DNA of 64,000 nt from Omphiscola glabra (GCA_964017045.1 OZ024802.1:7672413-7736412), one strand, 5' to 3'. Counted from the stretch's first letter, positions 21,848 through 34,126 are shown. Numbers and translations are program-made. Notes: generated by a model not told the origin, from the sequence alone.

Positions 21848-22920
21848 ATTAGACACCCCACCTATCAGATACCACACCTATCAGATACTCCACCTATCAG
21901 ACACCCAACCTATCAGACACCCTACCTATCAGACATTCTCCTATCAGACAGCCACTTATCAGATACCCCACCTATCAGACACGCCACCTATCAGACACCC
22001 CACTTATCAGATACTCCACCTATCAGACACCCAACCTATCAGACACCGCACCTATCAGACACCCCACCTATCAGACACCCCACCTATCAGACACCCCACC
22101 TATCAGACACCCCACCTATCAGACACCCCACCTATCAGACACCCCACCTATCAGACATCCCACCTATCAGACACCACACCTATCAGACTACCCACCTATG
22201 AGACACCCCACCTATCAGACACCCCACCTATCAGATACTCCACCTATCAGACACCCCATTAATCAGACACCCAACCTATCAGACACTTCACCTATCAGAC
22301 ACCCCACCTATCAGACACCCAACCTTTCAGACACCCAACCTTTCAGACACCCCACCTATCAGACACCCCACCTATCAGACACCCCCACCTATCAGACACC
22401 CCACCTATCAGACACCCCACCTATCACACACCCTACCTATCAGACATTCTCCTATCAGACACCCACCTATCAGACACCCCACCTATCAGACACGCCACCT
22501 ATCAGACACCCCACCTATCAGACACCCCATTAATCAGACACCCCACATATCAGACATCAACCTATCAGATATCCCACCTATCAGACACCCCATTAATCAG
22601 ACACCTCACATATCAGACATAAACATATCAGACATCCCACCTATCAGACACCCCATTAATCAGACACCCCACATATCAGACATCAACCTATCAGACACCC
22701 CACCTATCAGACACCCACCTATCAGACAACCCACCCTATCAACCACTCCAATATCAGACGACCCACTGTTATACACCCCAGATGACCCACCTATCGACTC
22801 GCCAAATAGACAATCAACCTATAACATAACCCACCTAACAGACATCCCACTTTTCAAACAACCTACCTATTTGACACCCCATCAAATCAGCGCACCTACC
22901 TATCAGACAACCCACCAACC
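21848..22920. repeat. 16-bp minisatellite CCCCACCTATCAGACA, about 65 copies
   Basis: Dominant unit CCCCACCTATCAGACA. Variants are CATTAATCAGACACC, CACATATCAGACATCAA and CTCCACCTATCAGATA. A composite block containing CATTAATCAGACACC then CACATATCAGACAT repeats three times between 22520 and 22690, showing higher-order copying. The 3' 200 bp decays gradually. Confidence 0.96.
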
Positions 22921-23124
22921 AGACACCCAATCCTTTATTGTCTCCACCCACACGGCGGCCATTATTCACGTCTTATCATTCCACGAAAAGGCGAGGCACA
23001 CGTATGTGTGTAGCAGACTTTCAATGGAAAGCCCTGTGCATAATTATATGTGATGTCAGCTCTGGGGGCCGACAATGTCTTGCTAATAGGTCGTGTATGT
23101 AATGCGTGCAAGTACATAGCACGG

Positions 23125-23942
23125 ATATGGTGATTTGGCTGTTGTGTATGATCCGTCTAGTGAGGAAAGATGGTGTCGTGGGTGGACTGGTGTGTATGAC
23201 CCGCCTAGTGAGGAAAGGTGGTGTCGTGGGTTGACTGGTGTTTATGAGCCGTCTAGTGAGGAAAGATAGTGTCGTGGGTTGACTGGTGTGTATGATCCGT
23301 CTAGTGAGGTAAGATGGCGTCGTGGGTTGACTGGTGTGTATGACCCGCCTAGTGAGGAAAGGTGGTGTCGTGGGTTGACTGGGGATTTTATGAGCCGTCT
23401 AGTGAGGTATGATGGCGTCGTGGGTTGACTGGTGTGTATTACCCGTCTAGTGAGGTAAGATGTCGTCGTGGGTTGACTGGTGTGTATAACCCGTCTAGTG
23501 AGGTAAGATGGCGTCGTGGGTTGACTGGTGTGTATAACCCGTCTAGTGAGGTAAGATGGCGTCGTGGGTTGACTGGTGTGTATAACCCGTCTAGTGAGGT
23601 AAGATGGCGTCGTGGGTTGACTGGTGTGTATTACCCGTCTAGTGAGGTAAGATGGCGTTGTGGGTAACTGGTGTGTATTACCCGTCTAGTGAGGTAAGAT
23701 GGCGTCGTGGGTTGACTGGTGTGTATTACCCGTCTAGTGAGGTAAGATGGCGTCGTGGGTTGACTGGTGTGTATTACCCGTCTAGTGAGGTAAGATGGCG
23801 TCGTGGGTTGACTGGTGTGTATTACCCGTCTAGTGAGGTAAGATGGCGTCGTGGGTTGACTGGTGTGTATTACCCGTCTAGTGAGGTAAGATGGCGTCGT
23901 GGGTTGACTGGTGTGTATTACCTGTCTAGTGAGGTAAGATGT
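23125..23942. repeat. 48-bp minisatellite, about 17 copies
   Basis: Units contain CCGTCTAGTGAGGTAAGATG and GCGTCGTGGGTTGACTGG. Forty-eight bp equals 16 codons, so a GVYNPSSEVRWRRGLT-type frame persists. Every right-hand copy carries GTGAGGTAAGA, a good donor-like sequence. Confidence 0.97.
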
Positions 23943-24019
23943 ATTTATGGTGTCTTTACATCTTTGGTAGTATTCCTATTAATACTGAGTTGTAAACATT
24001 GGAGTGGGTTGCGTCCTAA

Positions 24020-24315
24020 CTATAAATGTGATGTTGTATAGTGTATAATGAGTTGTGTTGTATAGTGTATAATGATTCGTGTTGTACAGTGTATAATGAC
24101 TGGTGTTGTATAATGTATAATTAATGGTTTTGTATAGTGTAGCCTGGCCAAAGGTGTATATTGTGTTATGAATGTGTTGTAAATTATGTTATGATTTGTG
24201 TCTATATTACGTTACGACTGGTGTGCTGTATTATGCTATGACTGGTGTTGTGTAATATGTTATGAATGATGTTTTGAATTCTGTTATAAATGCTGTTGCG
24301 TGATATGTTATGAAC
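24020..24315. repeat. Older left part of a 24-bp GTTATGAATGGTGTTGT array
   Basis: Diverged copies of GTTGTATAGTGTATAATGA and GTATTATGCTATGACTGG type. The array resumes in cleaner form at 24918, so it appears to have been interrupted by the R1 copy between. Confidence 0.75.
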
Positions 24316-24444
24316 CTGCTCGGTCAGCCAAACAGTGCGTGAACTTCTCATATGCTCAAGTTACTTGACAGAGCATGCACTCAAGTATCGCACTTGCTAA
24401 GATTCCCAATGAGTGCTCCCCTCCGTCTCCAGGTACGCTACCAC

Positions 24445-24860
24445 CCCTGAAATACATACATTAATATTCTAAGGCGCGAAACACTTTCACACCGCAGATT
24501 TACTGCACCAACTTTCACACCGCAGATTTACTGCACCAACTTTCACACCGCAGATTTACTGCACCAACTTTCACACCGCAGATTTACTGCACCAACTTTC
24601 ACACCGCAGATTTACTGCACCAACTTTCACACCGCAGATTTACTGCACCAACTTTCACACCGCAGATTTACTGCACCAACTTTCACACCGCAGATTTACT
24701 GCACCAACTTTCACACCGCAGATTTACTGCACCAACTTTCACACCGCAGATTTACTGCACCAACTATTCCCGCGAAACAAAATAAAATATTACGCACCAA
24801 ATGAACTCGCCATAGTTTTACAAATCGCATTTAGCGCAGCTATGGAGAATTTTATGTAAT
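24445..24860 (-). repeat. Dispersed repeat family R1, copy 2 (-), with internal array
   Basis: On the minus strand it reads GCTGCGCTAAATGCGATTTG, then GGTGCGTAATATTTTATTTT, then AAATCTGCGGTGTGAAAG, the same order as copy 1. It sits between two parts of one degenerate 24-bp array, as expected if it inserted there. Its AAATCTGCGGTG block has been amplified into a 28-bp minisatellite. Confidence 0.75.
24483..24762. repeat. 28-bp minisatellite, exactly 10 near-identical copies
   Basis: Unit ACTTTCACACCGCAGATTTA plus CTGCACCA, ten copies in perfect register with no differences that I see. It is the most homogeneous array in the window, therefore recent, and is made from sequence of the R1 repeat in which it lies. 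Confidence 0.97.
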
Positions 24861-24917
24861 TGACATCAGCGCCATCTGGGAGCGTTAGTGACATTGTTAC
24901 ATCCAGAACTATATATT

Positions 24918-25390
24918 TTGATGTTGTTGTATATCATGTTATGAATGGTGTTGTATATCATGTTATGAATGGTGTTGTATGTCATGTTATGAATGGTGTT
25001 GTATATCATGTTATGAATGGTGTTGTATGTCATGTTATGAATGGTGTTGTATGTAATGTTAAGAATGGTGTTGCATATCATGTTATGAATGGTGTTGCAT
25101 ATCATGTATATCCTGTTATGAATGGTGATTGAATATCATGTTATGAATGGTGTTGCATATCATGTATATCCTGTTATGAATGGTGCTGTACATCATGTTA
25201 TGAATGGTGTTGCATATCATGTATATCATGTTATGAATGGTGTTGCATATTATGTTATGAATAGTGTTGTATATCATGTTATGAATGGTGTTGTATATCA
25301 TGTATACCCTGTTATGAATGGTGCTGTATATTATTTTATGAATGGTGTTGTATATCATGTATATCATGTCATGAATGGTGTTGTATACTG
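24918..25390. repeat. 24-bp minisatellite, about 19 copies
   Basis: Units ATATCATGTTATGAATGGTG plus TTGT, with some 33-bp expanded copies (CATGTATATCCTGTTATGAA). The 24-bp unit gives a YHVMNGVV-type frame, an artefact. Confidence 0.96.
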
Positions 25391-25394
25391 CAGG

Positions 25395-25985
25395 TGTCTT
25401 GTATATATCAAGTGTTTCCATTTGATGAACATCTGCAAGCAAACCAAAAGCGTCTCGCTTTGTTGAATCTCCAACATTTGTTGTATAATTGCGAAATATT
25501 TGGATGTACGAAGGGTAGATCACTGCGCATTTAAAATTTCATTCTGAGTTTCCCCCCATCCATTTCCATGACTCCATATCCTGAGTGGTTTATTTTGCCA
25601 AGCTCCTATCGTCATGGACCTATCCATTAGCTTTTATTGAAAAGGTGACGTTGAAGAGTTCTTCACATGAGCAGGAATGTGTGAATGTGTTTAAATGCGT
25701 TTCTCAGCTGTTCGAGTGGGTTAGCGGTGGGTCATGTCTCATTTCATTTGTCAACAGAAGATCTAGCCATGACAGAGAAATTCATTGTTACGTTCGCTAA
25801 CTCGTGTGCGACATTTTAAGAAGTCGGTGAAAACAAGTTATAACAAATCTTTGTATGTACTGTAAGTACGCGTAATACACACACACACAATTTTTCTTAG
25901 TTACAGTTATTTCTTAGAGTGATCTGACTTAATAAAGTTGTTCAATGAAAAAAGAAGCACTATTTAATAGCACTTGCTAAAACTC
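25395..25985. other. Unique DNA
   Basis: Mixed sequence. Frames of 70 codons or less without splice or family support. Nothing recognised. Confidence 0.4.
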
Positions 25986-25988
25986 CAT

Positions 25989-26363
25989 CATGCCTAACAT
26001 CACTATGTACTGTACTATACCGCCCGTGCCTAACATCACTATGTACTGTACTATACCGCCCGTGCCTAACATCACTATGTACTGTACTATACCGCCCTTG
26101 CCTAACATCACTATGTACTGTACTATACCGCCCTTGCCTAACATCACTATGTACTGTACTATACCGCCCTTGCCTAACATCACTATGTACTGTACTATAC
26201 CGCCCTTGCCTAACATCACTATGTACTGTACTATACCGCCCTTGCCTAACATCACTATGTACTGTACTATACCGCCCGTGCCTAACATCACTATGTACTG
26301 TACTATACCGCCCGTGCCTAACATCACTATGTACTGTACTATACCGCCCGTGCCTAACATCAC
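25989..26363. repeat. 36-bp minisatellite, about 10 copies
   Basis: Units contain CCTAACATCACTATGTACTG and TACTATACCGCCC, with GTG/TTG variation at one site arranged in blocks (G,G,T,T,T,T,T,G,G,G). Thirty-six bp equals 12 codons, leaving frames of 128-151 codons open on both strands; these are artefacts. Confidence 0.97.
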
Positions 26364-26395
26364 TATACTGCACTATGTCCTTCATGTCTTACATC

Positions 26396-26612
26396 AAAGA
26401 CGTATGCGCCAATACAATCATACAGACGTATGCGCGCTACAATAATTCAGACTTATGCGCCAATATAATCATACAGACTATGCGCCAATACAATCATACA
26501 GACGTATGCGCCAATACAATCATACAGACGTATGCGCCAATACAATCCTACAGACTTAAGCATTAAAACAATCCTACAGACTTAAGCATTAAAACAATCA
26601 TACAGACGTATG
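26396..26612. repeat. 26-bp repeat, about 8 copies
   Basis: Units ATACAGACGTATGCGCCAAT plus ACAATC, with ACTTAAGCATTAAAACAATC variants at the end. Confidence 0.93.
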
Positions 26613-26614
26613 CC

Positions 26615-27065
26615 CTAATAACTAATCTCATGTAAAATTATTTGCGCTCGTTAACTTGAGGCACACTCTTAATTACCCTCAAAGATGCATGCATTCGCTG
26701 GTACATATATTAGACTTGTTGACAATTGTTGGTTGTAGGGACTTATTTTAGTTCATGAAACTGTAAATTATCTGAATTTAGTTTAATCTTAAGGAGCTTA
26801 AAACAAGAAGTTGCAGTTATTTTAAAAGAGGTGGCGAAAAGTGCAATGGAACCCGGATATGACGTCACATTTGACCGTCGGTATAGACGGAAGCTTCAAA
26901 ATCTCCCAGAAGTTTAAAGCGAAGAACAACACAAAAATTACTAGATATATTAACACACATATTCTTATGAAAATAATATTGGACATTTTTATGAACACAT
27001 ACCAACATTGAACTTTATTTTCCTTTTGTTTCTTATTAGAGAACGTTCATGGCCAAAATTTGGCG
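26615..27065. other. AT-rich unique DNA
   Basis: No gene recognised; TGACGTCA at 26860-26867. Confidence 0.4.
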
Positions 27066-27069
27066 AAAT

Positions 27070-27305
27070 AGTGTTTAGATACCATTAATAGTGATTATAT
27101 ACTATAAATTGTTTTTCGATACCATAAAAAGTGTCTAGATACCATAAATTATGTTTAGATACTATAATTGTTTTTCGATAACATAAATTATGTTTCGATA
27201 CTATAAATTGTGTTTCGATATAATAAATAGTATTTGGATAGCATACGTTATGTCTAGATACTTATAATAGAGTTTAGACACTATAAATTGTCTTTAGATA
27301 TCTTT
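27070..27305. repeat. Degenerate 20-23 bp repeat (TAGATACCATAAATTGTGTT)
   Basis: About ten diverged copies with GATACTATAAATTGTTTTTC and GTTTAGATACCATAAA motifs. Confidence 0.8.
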
Positions 27306-27309
27306 AATT

Positions 27310-27895
27310 GTCCAATTACTGAGTTGTTTCGTATGGACGTCATCCACCTTCATGCAGTCCTTTATAGTTTTAAAGTGACTCATTTTTATTTTTTTCCTTA
27401 CCAAAAGCAATTCTTACAAAGGATTGAAATTTTGTCTATCACCACCCATTAGCACACGACTCCTCAAACATTTTCCATCCAACACTCCCCCCTATTTTCT
27501 CCGTTATGTGCTTTAACTCCACCATCATCGCCCTACATCTTGCCCGATTGTAAACATTTACATTCTAATAGTTTGAACAACGCACAAATGAAATGATCGA
27601 CACAGTCAAAATGATTCATTTTAGAACGTTTTTAAAAAATAAACAAATATAGTATATTTTTAATTTAGTTTGATTAAAATCAATAACAATCGGATCAATT
27701 TAACCATGTGACAACTCACCTTTTTAAAAAGATTCTCACATCGTCACAGGAAGGTCACACAACGACAATGCTGAAAAAAAACTTTCTAAGGACTAAAATA
27801 ATCCCTTCAAAAAAAAATAATAAAACACGATACATGTGGAAATGTAACTAGTATCTGCTTAACCACTTTCCTTCTATGAATTATACTTTCATAAA
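27310..27895. other. Unique AT-rich DNA
   Basis: No feature recognised. Confidence 0.4.
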
Positions 27896-27899
27896 CATG

Positions 27900-28472
27900 A
27901 CAAACAACCTCATTCCACAAACTCATCCAACAACCTCATCCAACAACTTCATCCAACAACCTCATTCCACAACCTCATTCAACAACCTAATTCCACAACC
28001 TCATTTCACAACCTCATCCAACAACCTCATTCCACAACCTCATCCAACAACCTCATCCAACAACCTCATTCCACAACCTCATCCAACAACCTCATCCAAC
28101 AACCTCATCCAACAACCTCATTCCACAACCTCATTCCACAACCTCATCCAACAACCTCATTCCACAACCTCATCCAACAACCTCATCCAACAACCTCATT
28201 CCACAACCTCATTCCACAACCTCATCCAACAACCTCATTCCACAACCTCATCCAACAACCTCATCCAACAACATCATTCCACAACCTCATCCAACAACCT
28301 CATCCAACAACCTCATTCCACAACCTCATCCAACAACCTCATCCAACAACCTCATCCAACAACCTCATTCCACAACCTCATCCAACAACCTCATCCAACA
28401 ACCTCATTCCACAACCTCATTCCACAACCTCATCCAACAACCTCATCCAACAACCTCATCCAACAACCTCAT
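27900..28472. repeat. 13-bp minisatellite, about 44 copies, two unit types
   Basis: Units TCCAACAACCTCA and TTCCACAACCTCA alternate in patterns such as two or three of the first followed by one of the second, giving 39-52 bp higher-order blocks. The Thr/Ser/Asn/His-rich frame of about 200 codons is an artefact. Confidence 0.96.
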
Positions 28473-28559
28473 TCATTACATGGCTTTATACCTCAATCAG
28501 TAACTCACATCAAAAGCAAAGTTGATATAAAGGAAACAACTGCGTAATTTGATCGCACT

Positions 28560-29100
28560 GTACTTAGCAGCCTTTAAATATTGCTAAAGAAAAATAATTC
28601 AAAGACAGTTGTTCAAGATTTTTAAATAAGGAAATTAAGTCTGCTTACATCAAGCAATTATTATTTGTCTGTTAAATGTTTCAACTGTCCGCACCCCAAA
28701 CTAATGAGAAAATATCAGACAGAAGTGCGACATATTAGTTCGTTTGTTTGTCTGTTATGACTTATTCTGTGACGTATGTTGTGACGTATGTTTCAGACCA
28801 TTATCAGACGCAGCGTTATTTTGTGTCTTAGGTAAACAGGTAAACGAGGACCGCAATGTTTGAAGGGGCGTTAATTTGTTGGGATGGGTATTAGCGTTTG
28901 ACAAAGGATTACCGGCCCTGGTAACCGGATATTGCGTCTCTTCGGACAATGACGTCGTTTTTGGCGCATATTTTGTTTTCTCTGCTACCAGTTAGAGAGT
29001 CGTCACATGGTATAATTTTTAATAAGAGTTATTTGTGGAAACGTAATCGCTTTTATAAACAGTTGTATTTTTGGTTACAGAGATTATGTTAGGCTGCTAT
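28560..29100. other. Unique DNA
   Basis: No feature recognised beyond a short duplication GTGACGTATGTT at about 28771 and 28783. Confidence 0.4.
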
Positions 29101-29104
29101 GATA

Positions 29105-29178
29105 TTATTACAATAATGACTTTGGTGTACAGCGTGAGTTTTTACAATACTGACTTTGGTGTACAGTGTGAGTTTTTA
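29105..29178. repeat. Tandem duplication of about 34 bp
   Basis: GACTTTGGTGTACAGCGTGA then GTTTTTACAATACT, repeated once with one difference. Confidence 0.8.
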
Positions 29179-29199
29179 TAAATAGGATTCAATCGCTTG

Positions 29200-30465
29200 A
29201 AATAATCGCACCCCCACCCCACACACACATTAAAACCGGCCCATCCTTGTGCCATATCCTATCACCTTAAATAAATTCTCACCACCCCTCCCCCCCCACC
29301 CCCACCCCTCCCCGGGCTCCAAATATCTCTCATTATCGCATTCCGTAGGGATTGAAGATTAGGAGAAAAGCTTGTTAGAAGCATTCTCCCATATACTCAG
29401 TGTTTCTTTCAGACACTTTGTTCCGGGTGGAAGGTTTTACATTTCCCATATTAGGCTCCGCCCCGGGGTGGGGGTGGGAGGGGGGCTTTCCTTTCTTTTT
29501 ATAGAGGGGTGGCATATTGGTGGCTGTTGAATTTTTATCGTGTAAGGGTGGCGGGGGGAGGTGGCAAAGATCTTAGCGCATTCAGGGTGCTAATCCTAGC
29601 TACGTCACTGCACACAGCCTCTTTCAGCGCAAAAAAATTAGACATAATTGTGACTAGGGCAAAATATAACTCTACCTTCTTCATTCCAGTTGTAGCGCCC
29701 CTGAAGGCGTGCTTTTGGCCCGAAGCTAAGTTTCACCCCTGGAATCTATACAGCCCAAATATATATATAAAATTTAAGAAAAATGAAAAATTTGTCATTT
29801 GAAGGAAATAATCTTAACTTTTAACGTTCAGTGAAGGTTTTTTTTTAAGTGGAAAGGGTGCCAACTTTGTCATTTTGAAAAGTGGAGGTAGACAGCTATC
29901 GAGGGTGCAGATGGCTCCTGACTACTCCCGAGTGAAAGTGATGAACTCCGAGAAATGTTTTGATACATTTAAAATGCAGAGAACCATTAATGCGTATGTC
30001 TAAATTTATATTTGCATCATTGGACTTATCATTGGGCACATCATTCGAGAGCAAAGCAATTCAGTTGTCTCGTGACATGGTTGTGTTTATGCAAACACCT
30101 TATTTAAAGTTACTACTACGACGTTATATTTTTTTATAAAATTGTTTTTGATCATATGTATTTGTGAAACTAAGTCATTAATAAATTAAGTTTAAAATCA
30201 ATAATCCCATTCTAAAAAAATTTGGCCACGACAAAAAGTAAGTATAATAATTAACTTTTCTAAATGTTTCCAATTTTTACTAGATACAAGAAGATTTTTA
30301 GAAATTTCTGTTACTTAGAAAAAGGTATGTTTATGAATTGCAAAAATCTATACAAAACCCTATATTTATAGTCGGGAGCAGATAATAATTTTTTCAACAA
30401 TACGTTATTTAGAGCCGAAGGCTGTATCCAGATGGGCTTTAAAAAATTAGGATCATAAAAGTTAT
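29200..30465. other. Unique DNA with C/G-rich runs
   Basis: C- and G-rich stretches (29280-29320, 29460-29490) and a MITE-like end reading CAGTGACGTAGCTAG on the minus strand near 29611. A frame at 29509-29802 has no recognisable family. Confidence 0.35.
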
Positions 30466-30467
30466 CC

Positions 30468-30503
30468 GACGTAGCAGACGTAGCAGACGTAGCAGACGTA
30501 GCA
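30468..30503. repeat. 9-bp repeat GACGTAGCA, 4 copies
   Basis: GACGTAGCAGACGTAGCA repeats in perfect register. Confidence 0.95.
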
Positions 30504-30589
30504 TATTTTCATCAACATATTCAAATTGACTAATTAGTGAGACGTTAAATTTTTCCTTTATTGTTGTACAAATGTTTTCAATAAATAAG

Positions 30590-30735
30590 TGGGCAGAAGT
30601 TGCACTGGAAAGGAAATGACGTATCTAGTGGGTAGAAGTTACATTATATAGAAAATGACGTATGTAGCGGGATCGTGCTACATTAGATAGAATTTTGTGT
30701 GTTTACTGGGCACAAATTACATTAGACAAAACTGC
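30590..30735. repeat. About 50-bp degenerate repeat, 3 copies
   Basis: Copies of GTGGGCAGAAGTTGCACTGG / GTGGGTAGAAGTTACATTAT with GAAAATGACGTATGTAGC between. Confidence 0.65.
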
Positions 30736-30887
30736 CACATCACCCCCCCCCCCCCCCTGGGGCCTGAGAGAAGCACTGCGAATACTACAGCACCCATTGA
30801 AACTAACTGCTTCTTGTAACAAGACTAAGAGTAAAACAATTCTTATGTCTTATAATGATTATTTTGCTCTGGATATGGATATCCGCT

Positions 30888-31095
30888 AACATATGGCTGC
30901 GTCGTGGATATGGCTGTCTCACGGATATGGCAGTTTCCTTGAGTATGGCTGTCTCGTGGATATCGCTGTCTCGTGGATATGGCTGTCTCGGGGATATGGC
31001 TGTCTCGTTGATATAGCTGTCTCATAGATTATAGCTGTCTCCTTGGGTATGGCTGTCTCCTTGGCTATGGCTGCCTCGTATGATATGGCTGTCTT
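30888..31095. repeat. 17-18 bp repeat GGATATGGCTGTCTCGT, about 11 copies
   Basis: Units GGATATGGCTGTCTCGT with drift (GAGTATGGCTGTCTC, GATATAGCTGTCTC). Confidence 0.92.
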
Positions 31096-31229
31096 TCAAA
31101 TCAAAGATGGCTTCAAATGTATAAGTCACCTGAAATATAACAATAAATTCCACCAGAGCTGTGCCCAGTGTCGTAGCTAAGACTAATTTTATGCCGTCAT
31201 TTTTGCAGAAAATGAAAACCTCTTCCATA

Positions 31230-31311
31230 TAACACACTGGTTCTCAACCTCCCTATTTCCGCAACCCTTCAAAACAGTTCTTCATCTTGTGACCCAAAAA
31301 TTTGAGAACCA
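31230..31311. mobile_element. Decayed short hAT MITE (SPIN/Charlie-like ends)
   Basis: The left side CACTGGTTCTCAACCTCCCT, followed by CGCAACCCTTCAAAACAGTT, and the right side TTTGAGAACCAATG resemble a reversed SPIN-like 3' end joined to a short 5' end. It is 82 bp with no clear 8-bp duplication, so it is old or deleted. Confidence 0.5.
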
Positions 31312-31397
31312 ATGAAATAAGGGAATAGTGCAGACCGACACGTACAGACTCCTCATCCCCACTCCTTGCTACGCCTCTAACAGCGCCGCATTTCAAA

Positions 31398-31576
31398 TCT
31401 TGATTAGTGTGTTTTGGTGACTTGTGTCGGTCTTCGCCTGTCATCTTGATTAGTGTGTTTTTGGTGACTTGTGTCCGTCTTCTCCTGTCATCTTGATTAG
31501 TGTGTTTTGGTGACTTGTGTCCGTCTTCTCCTGTCATCTTGATTAGTGTGTTTTGGTGACTTGTGTCCGTCTTCTC
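31398..31576. repeat. 46-bp repeat, about 4 copies
   Basis: Units contain TCTTGATTAGTGTGTTTTGG and TGACTTGTGTCCGTCTTCTC. Confidence 0.95.
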
Positions 31577-31699
31577 CTTGCATCCTTTCAATAAATACAG
31601 AAACTGTGTTCACTTTTTTAAAATGTGTGCCTTCTTAACAAGTAACAACCTTGAGCAAAATTAATCAAATTTTGTTATTAAGTATAAATACTTTATATC

Positions 31700-32010
31700 A
31701 ACTTTGCAGTTGTTCGTGGGTGGCTGGCAAAATCGTCGGACGGCTCGTTGACCGACATCTTTCAAATTTTGAACTCCAACACTCAAAAATATAGATTTAT
31801 ATCAGTTTTTTTTTACTATTTTTCAAGGGGAAGATAAATGAAATATGACGTCACTGATTCACGAAAATAAATTCCCGATAACTGCGCTAAATGAGATTCT
31901 AAAAAAAAAGAAAATTTCGCAAATGCATTTGTTGCGTAAAAGTTACATTTATTTATTCTGAAATGGTGAAAAAAATATCGGGTGGGTCATTAGAATATTG
32001 ATAAAGTTCA
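31700..32010 (+). repeat. Dispersed repeat family R1, copy 3 (+)
   Basis: GATAACTGCGCTAAATGAGA, then TTGTTGCGTAAAAGTTACAT, then GGTGGGTCATTAGAATATTG follow the copy 1 order. Its 5' part (GGCAAAATCGTCGGACGGCT, TTTTTCAAGGGGAAGATAAA) matches the copy at 63640. Confidence 0.7.
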
Positions 32011-32675
32011 GGGGCGTGGAAAAAAATGTGTGGTTGCCAGCCTTGGTGGGGTGAGCACTGATTGGTATTCTTATAAAGTGCGTTACTTAAAAGCATGTTT
32101 TGTTAAATTTTCAGCCCCACCCCACCCCATTGCTCCATATTACACTTTATAAAGTATTTGTAGAAAAAAAAATTGCCTTTAAGGGTTGTTTAGTTTATTG
32201 TATCTGAAATTATGAAGGACTTCAACAATCTTGATGTTTTTAAAAAAACATAATTTTTTTAGGCGTTTAACTTTTGAACATGATTTGCGGTTGGTAAGGA
32301 GATTGTGTTCGTAACATAGGTTAAGCGGTGTTTCACACCTCACAAAAAAGTCATCAGATGTGAATAGCGCTATGTAACAAAGGAATCACTTACAAAGTGT
32401 GGGCCACGTCTTAATGGATGTTAACAAGTAAAACTGGAATTGTTTAAGCTTCCTGTGATACTTGCCAGGTGCAAAAAGTGTGGTGATAGGAGGTGAAGTC
32501 TTCTCAAGTCTTCTTGAAAGCCGCCACAGTGGCGATGCTGGTGGCCCCCATTCACTTGTTTATACCTGACCCGTGTCGCTTGAGTCTTTGTTGAGAACAA
32601 GGTTTGAAATACAGAGATTAGATGTGAAGGCGCTCGACCATGTTAGCTCAGGAACTTGTCCTTTTTATTTTGGAG
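32011..32675. other. Unique DNA
   Basis: Nothing recognised. Confidence 0.4.
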
Positions 32676-32679
32676 ATTA

Positions 32680-32910
32680 GTCATGCTACTTTGTAGGTGG
32701 TCCGTGCTACTTTGTAGGTGGTCCGTGCTACTTTGTAGGTGGTTTGTGCTACTTTTTAGGTGGTCCGTGCTACTTTGTAGGTGGTCCGTGCTACTTTTTA
32801 GGTGGTCCGTGCTACTTTGTAGTTGGTCCGTGCTACTTTGTAGGTGGTCCGTGCTACTTTGTAGGTGGTCCGTGCTACTTTGTAGGTGATCCGTGCTACT
32901 TTGAAGGTTT
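32680..32910. repeat. 21-bp minisatellite, 11 copies
   Basis: Unit GTGCTACTTTGTAGGTGGTC plus C. Seven-codon unit (CYFVGGP in one frame). Confidence 0.96.
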
Positions 32911-32937
32911 TCCTTCTAGGTGGGTTTTTGTATTGAT

Positions 32938-32992
32938 GGGTATAGATGGGTGTAGATGGGTGTAGATGGGTGTAGATGGGTGTAGATGGGTG
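32938..32992. repeat. 10-11 bp repeat ATGGGTGTAG, about 5 copies
   Basis: Perfect ATGGGTGTAG units just after the 21-bp array. Confidence 0.9.
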
Positions 32993-32999
32993 TTCCACC

Positions 33000-33740
33000 C
33001 CTGGCGGCATTTTCGTTGAACCGCTGAGATTTTCTTTGAAAGAGGGTGGAAAAAAATATTGCCCGGCACCTTAGCTACGCCATCACCTTGAAACGTGACT
33101 AATGTAATACCTTAGGTAAGACAGAGATTACATTTTTCTTCATTAATCTCAGGTCTAAGTTAGTTTACATAATGGTTAACTTACTAATTTCATCAAACCA
33201 TTAATTATAACATTGATGAGGAGTAAACCATTGTAACAAGACTGCACAAATGTGTCAGTCATTTCGATATTTTATAGATAATAAAGTCACTGACTGCGGT
33301 GACCTTGAATGTCTCTGGCCCTAGAATGAACTTTTCTAATACATGAACCCACGACAAGAGCATTTTGTTCAAAAGTTATTGTTGACCAAGTTAAAAATAA
33401 CATCTAAAGCACAACATCCGGAAAAAACAACCGGAGTCCCCAGGTTTCCCTGGCCGTTAACAACCAACACTGGAAATAAACTACAAAGAAATCACATCAG
33501 AAATAAACAGCATAATATTGTTGGATCGAAAGAGCGAGTCCTTCTGTTAGCTTTCAGGATTCGTTTACTTTTTTCTTAGACGTTTCTTTTAGAGAGTTTG
33601 GCCATAAAATACAAGAGTGCACGTTTTATGATGACGTCATATATCTTGTTGATGAAACTTTCGCCCTCCGGAAACATGTAAGAGTGTAAACTTATTTTAT
33701 GTAAGTGCACAGTTCTCAAGAGTATTCATTAAAATACCCT
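33000..33740. other. Unique AT-rich DNA
   Basis: No gene recognised; TGACGTCA at 33632-33639. An 18-base poly(G) run follows at 33742-33759. Confidence 0.4.
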
Positions 33741-33796
33741 TGGGGGGGGGGGGGGGGGGCTGAAATTCAAAAATAATTACTCTCTGTCATTAAACC

Positions 33797-34082
33797 ATAG
33801 CTACATAAGTAGGGATTTATAGCTACATAGGTAGGGATTTATAGCTACATAGGTAGGGATTTATAGCTACTTAGGTAGGGATTCATAGCTACATAGGAAG
33901 GGATTTAAGCTACATAGGTAGGGATTTATAGCTACATCGGTAGGGATTTATAGCTACATACGTAGGGATTCATAGCTACATCGGTATGGATTCATAGCTA
34001 CATCGATAGGGATTCATAGCTACATCGGTAGGGATTCAAAGCTAGATAGGTAGGGATTTATAGCTACATAGGTAGGGATTTA
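33797..34082. repeat. 22-bp minisatellite, 13 copies
   Basis: Unit TAGCTACATAGGTAGGGATT plus TA, with CATCGG and CATAGC variants in the 3' half. Confidence 0.95.
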
Positions 34083-34126
34083 AGGATCTTTCTTTCCAAA
34101 TATAAGCTAAAAAATTCAAAGTTACT

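Noticed and set aside
25960..26445. Dodecapeptide repeat frames open on both strands
   Set aside because: Explained by the 36-bp array. No flanking coding evidence.
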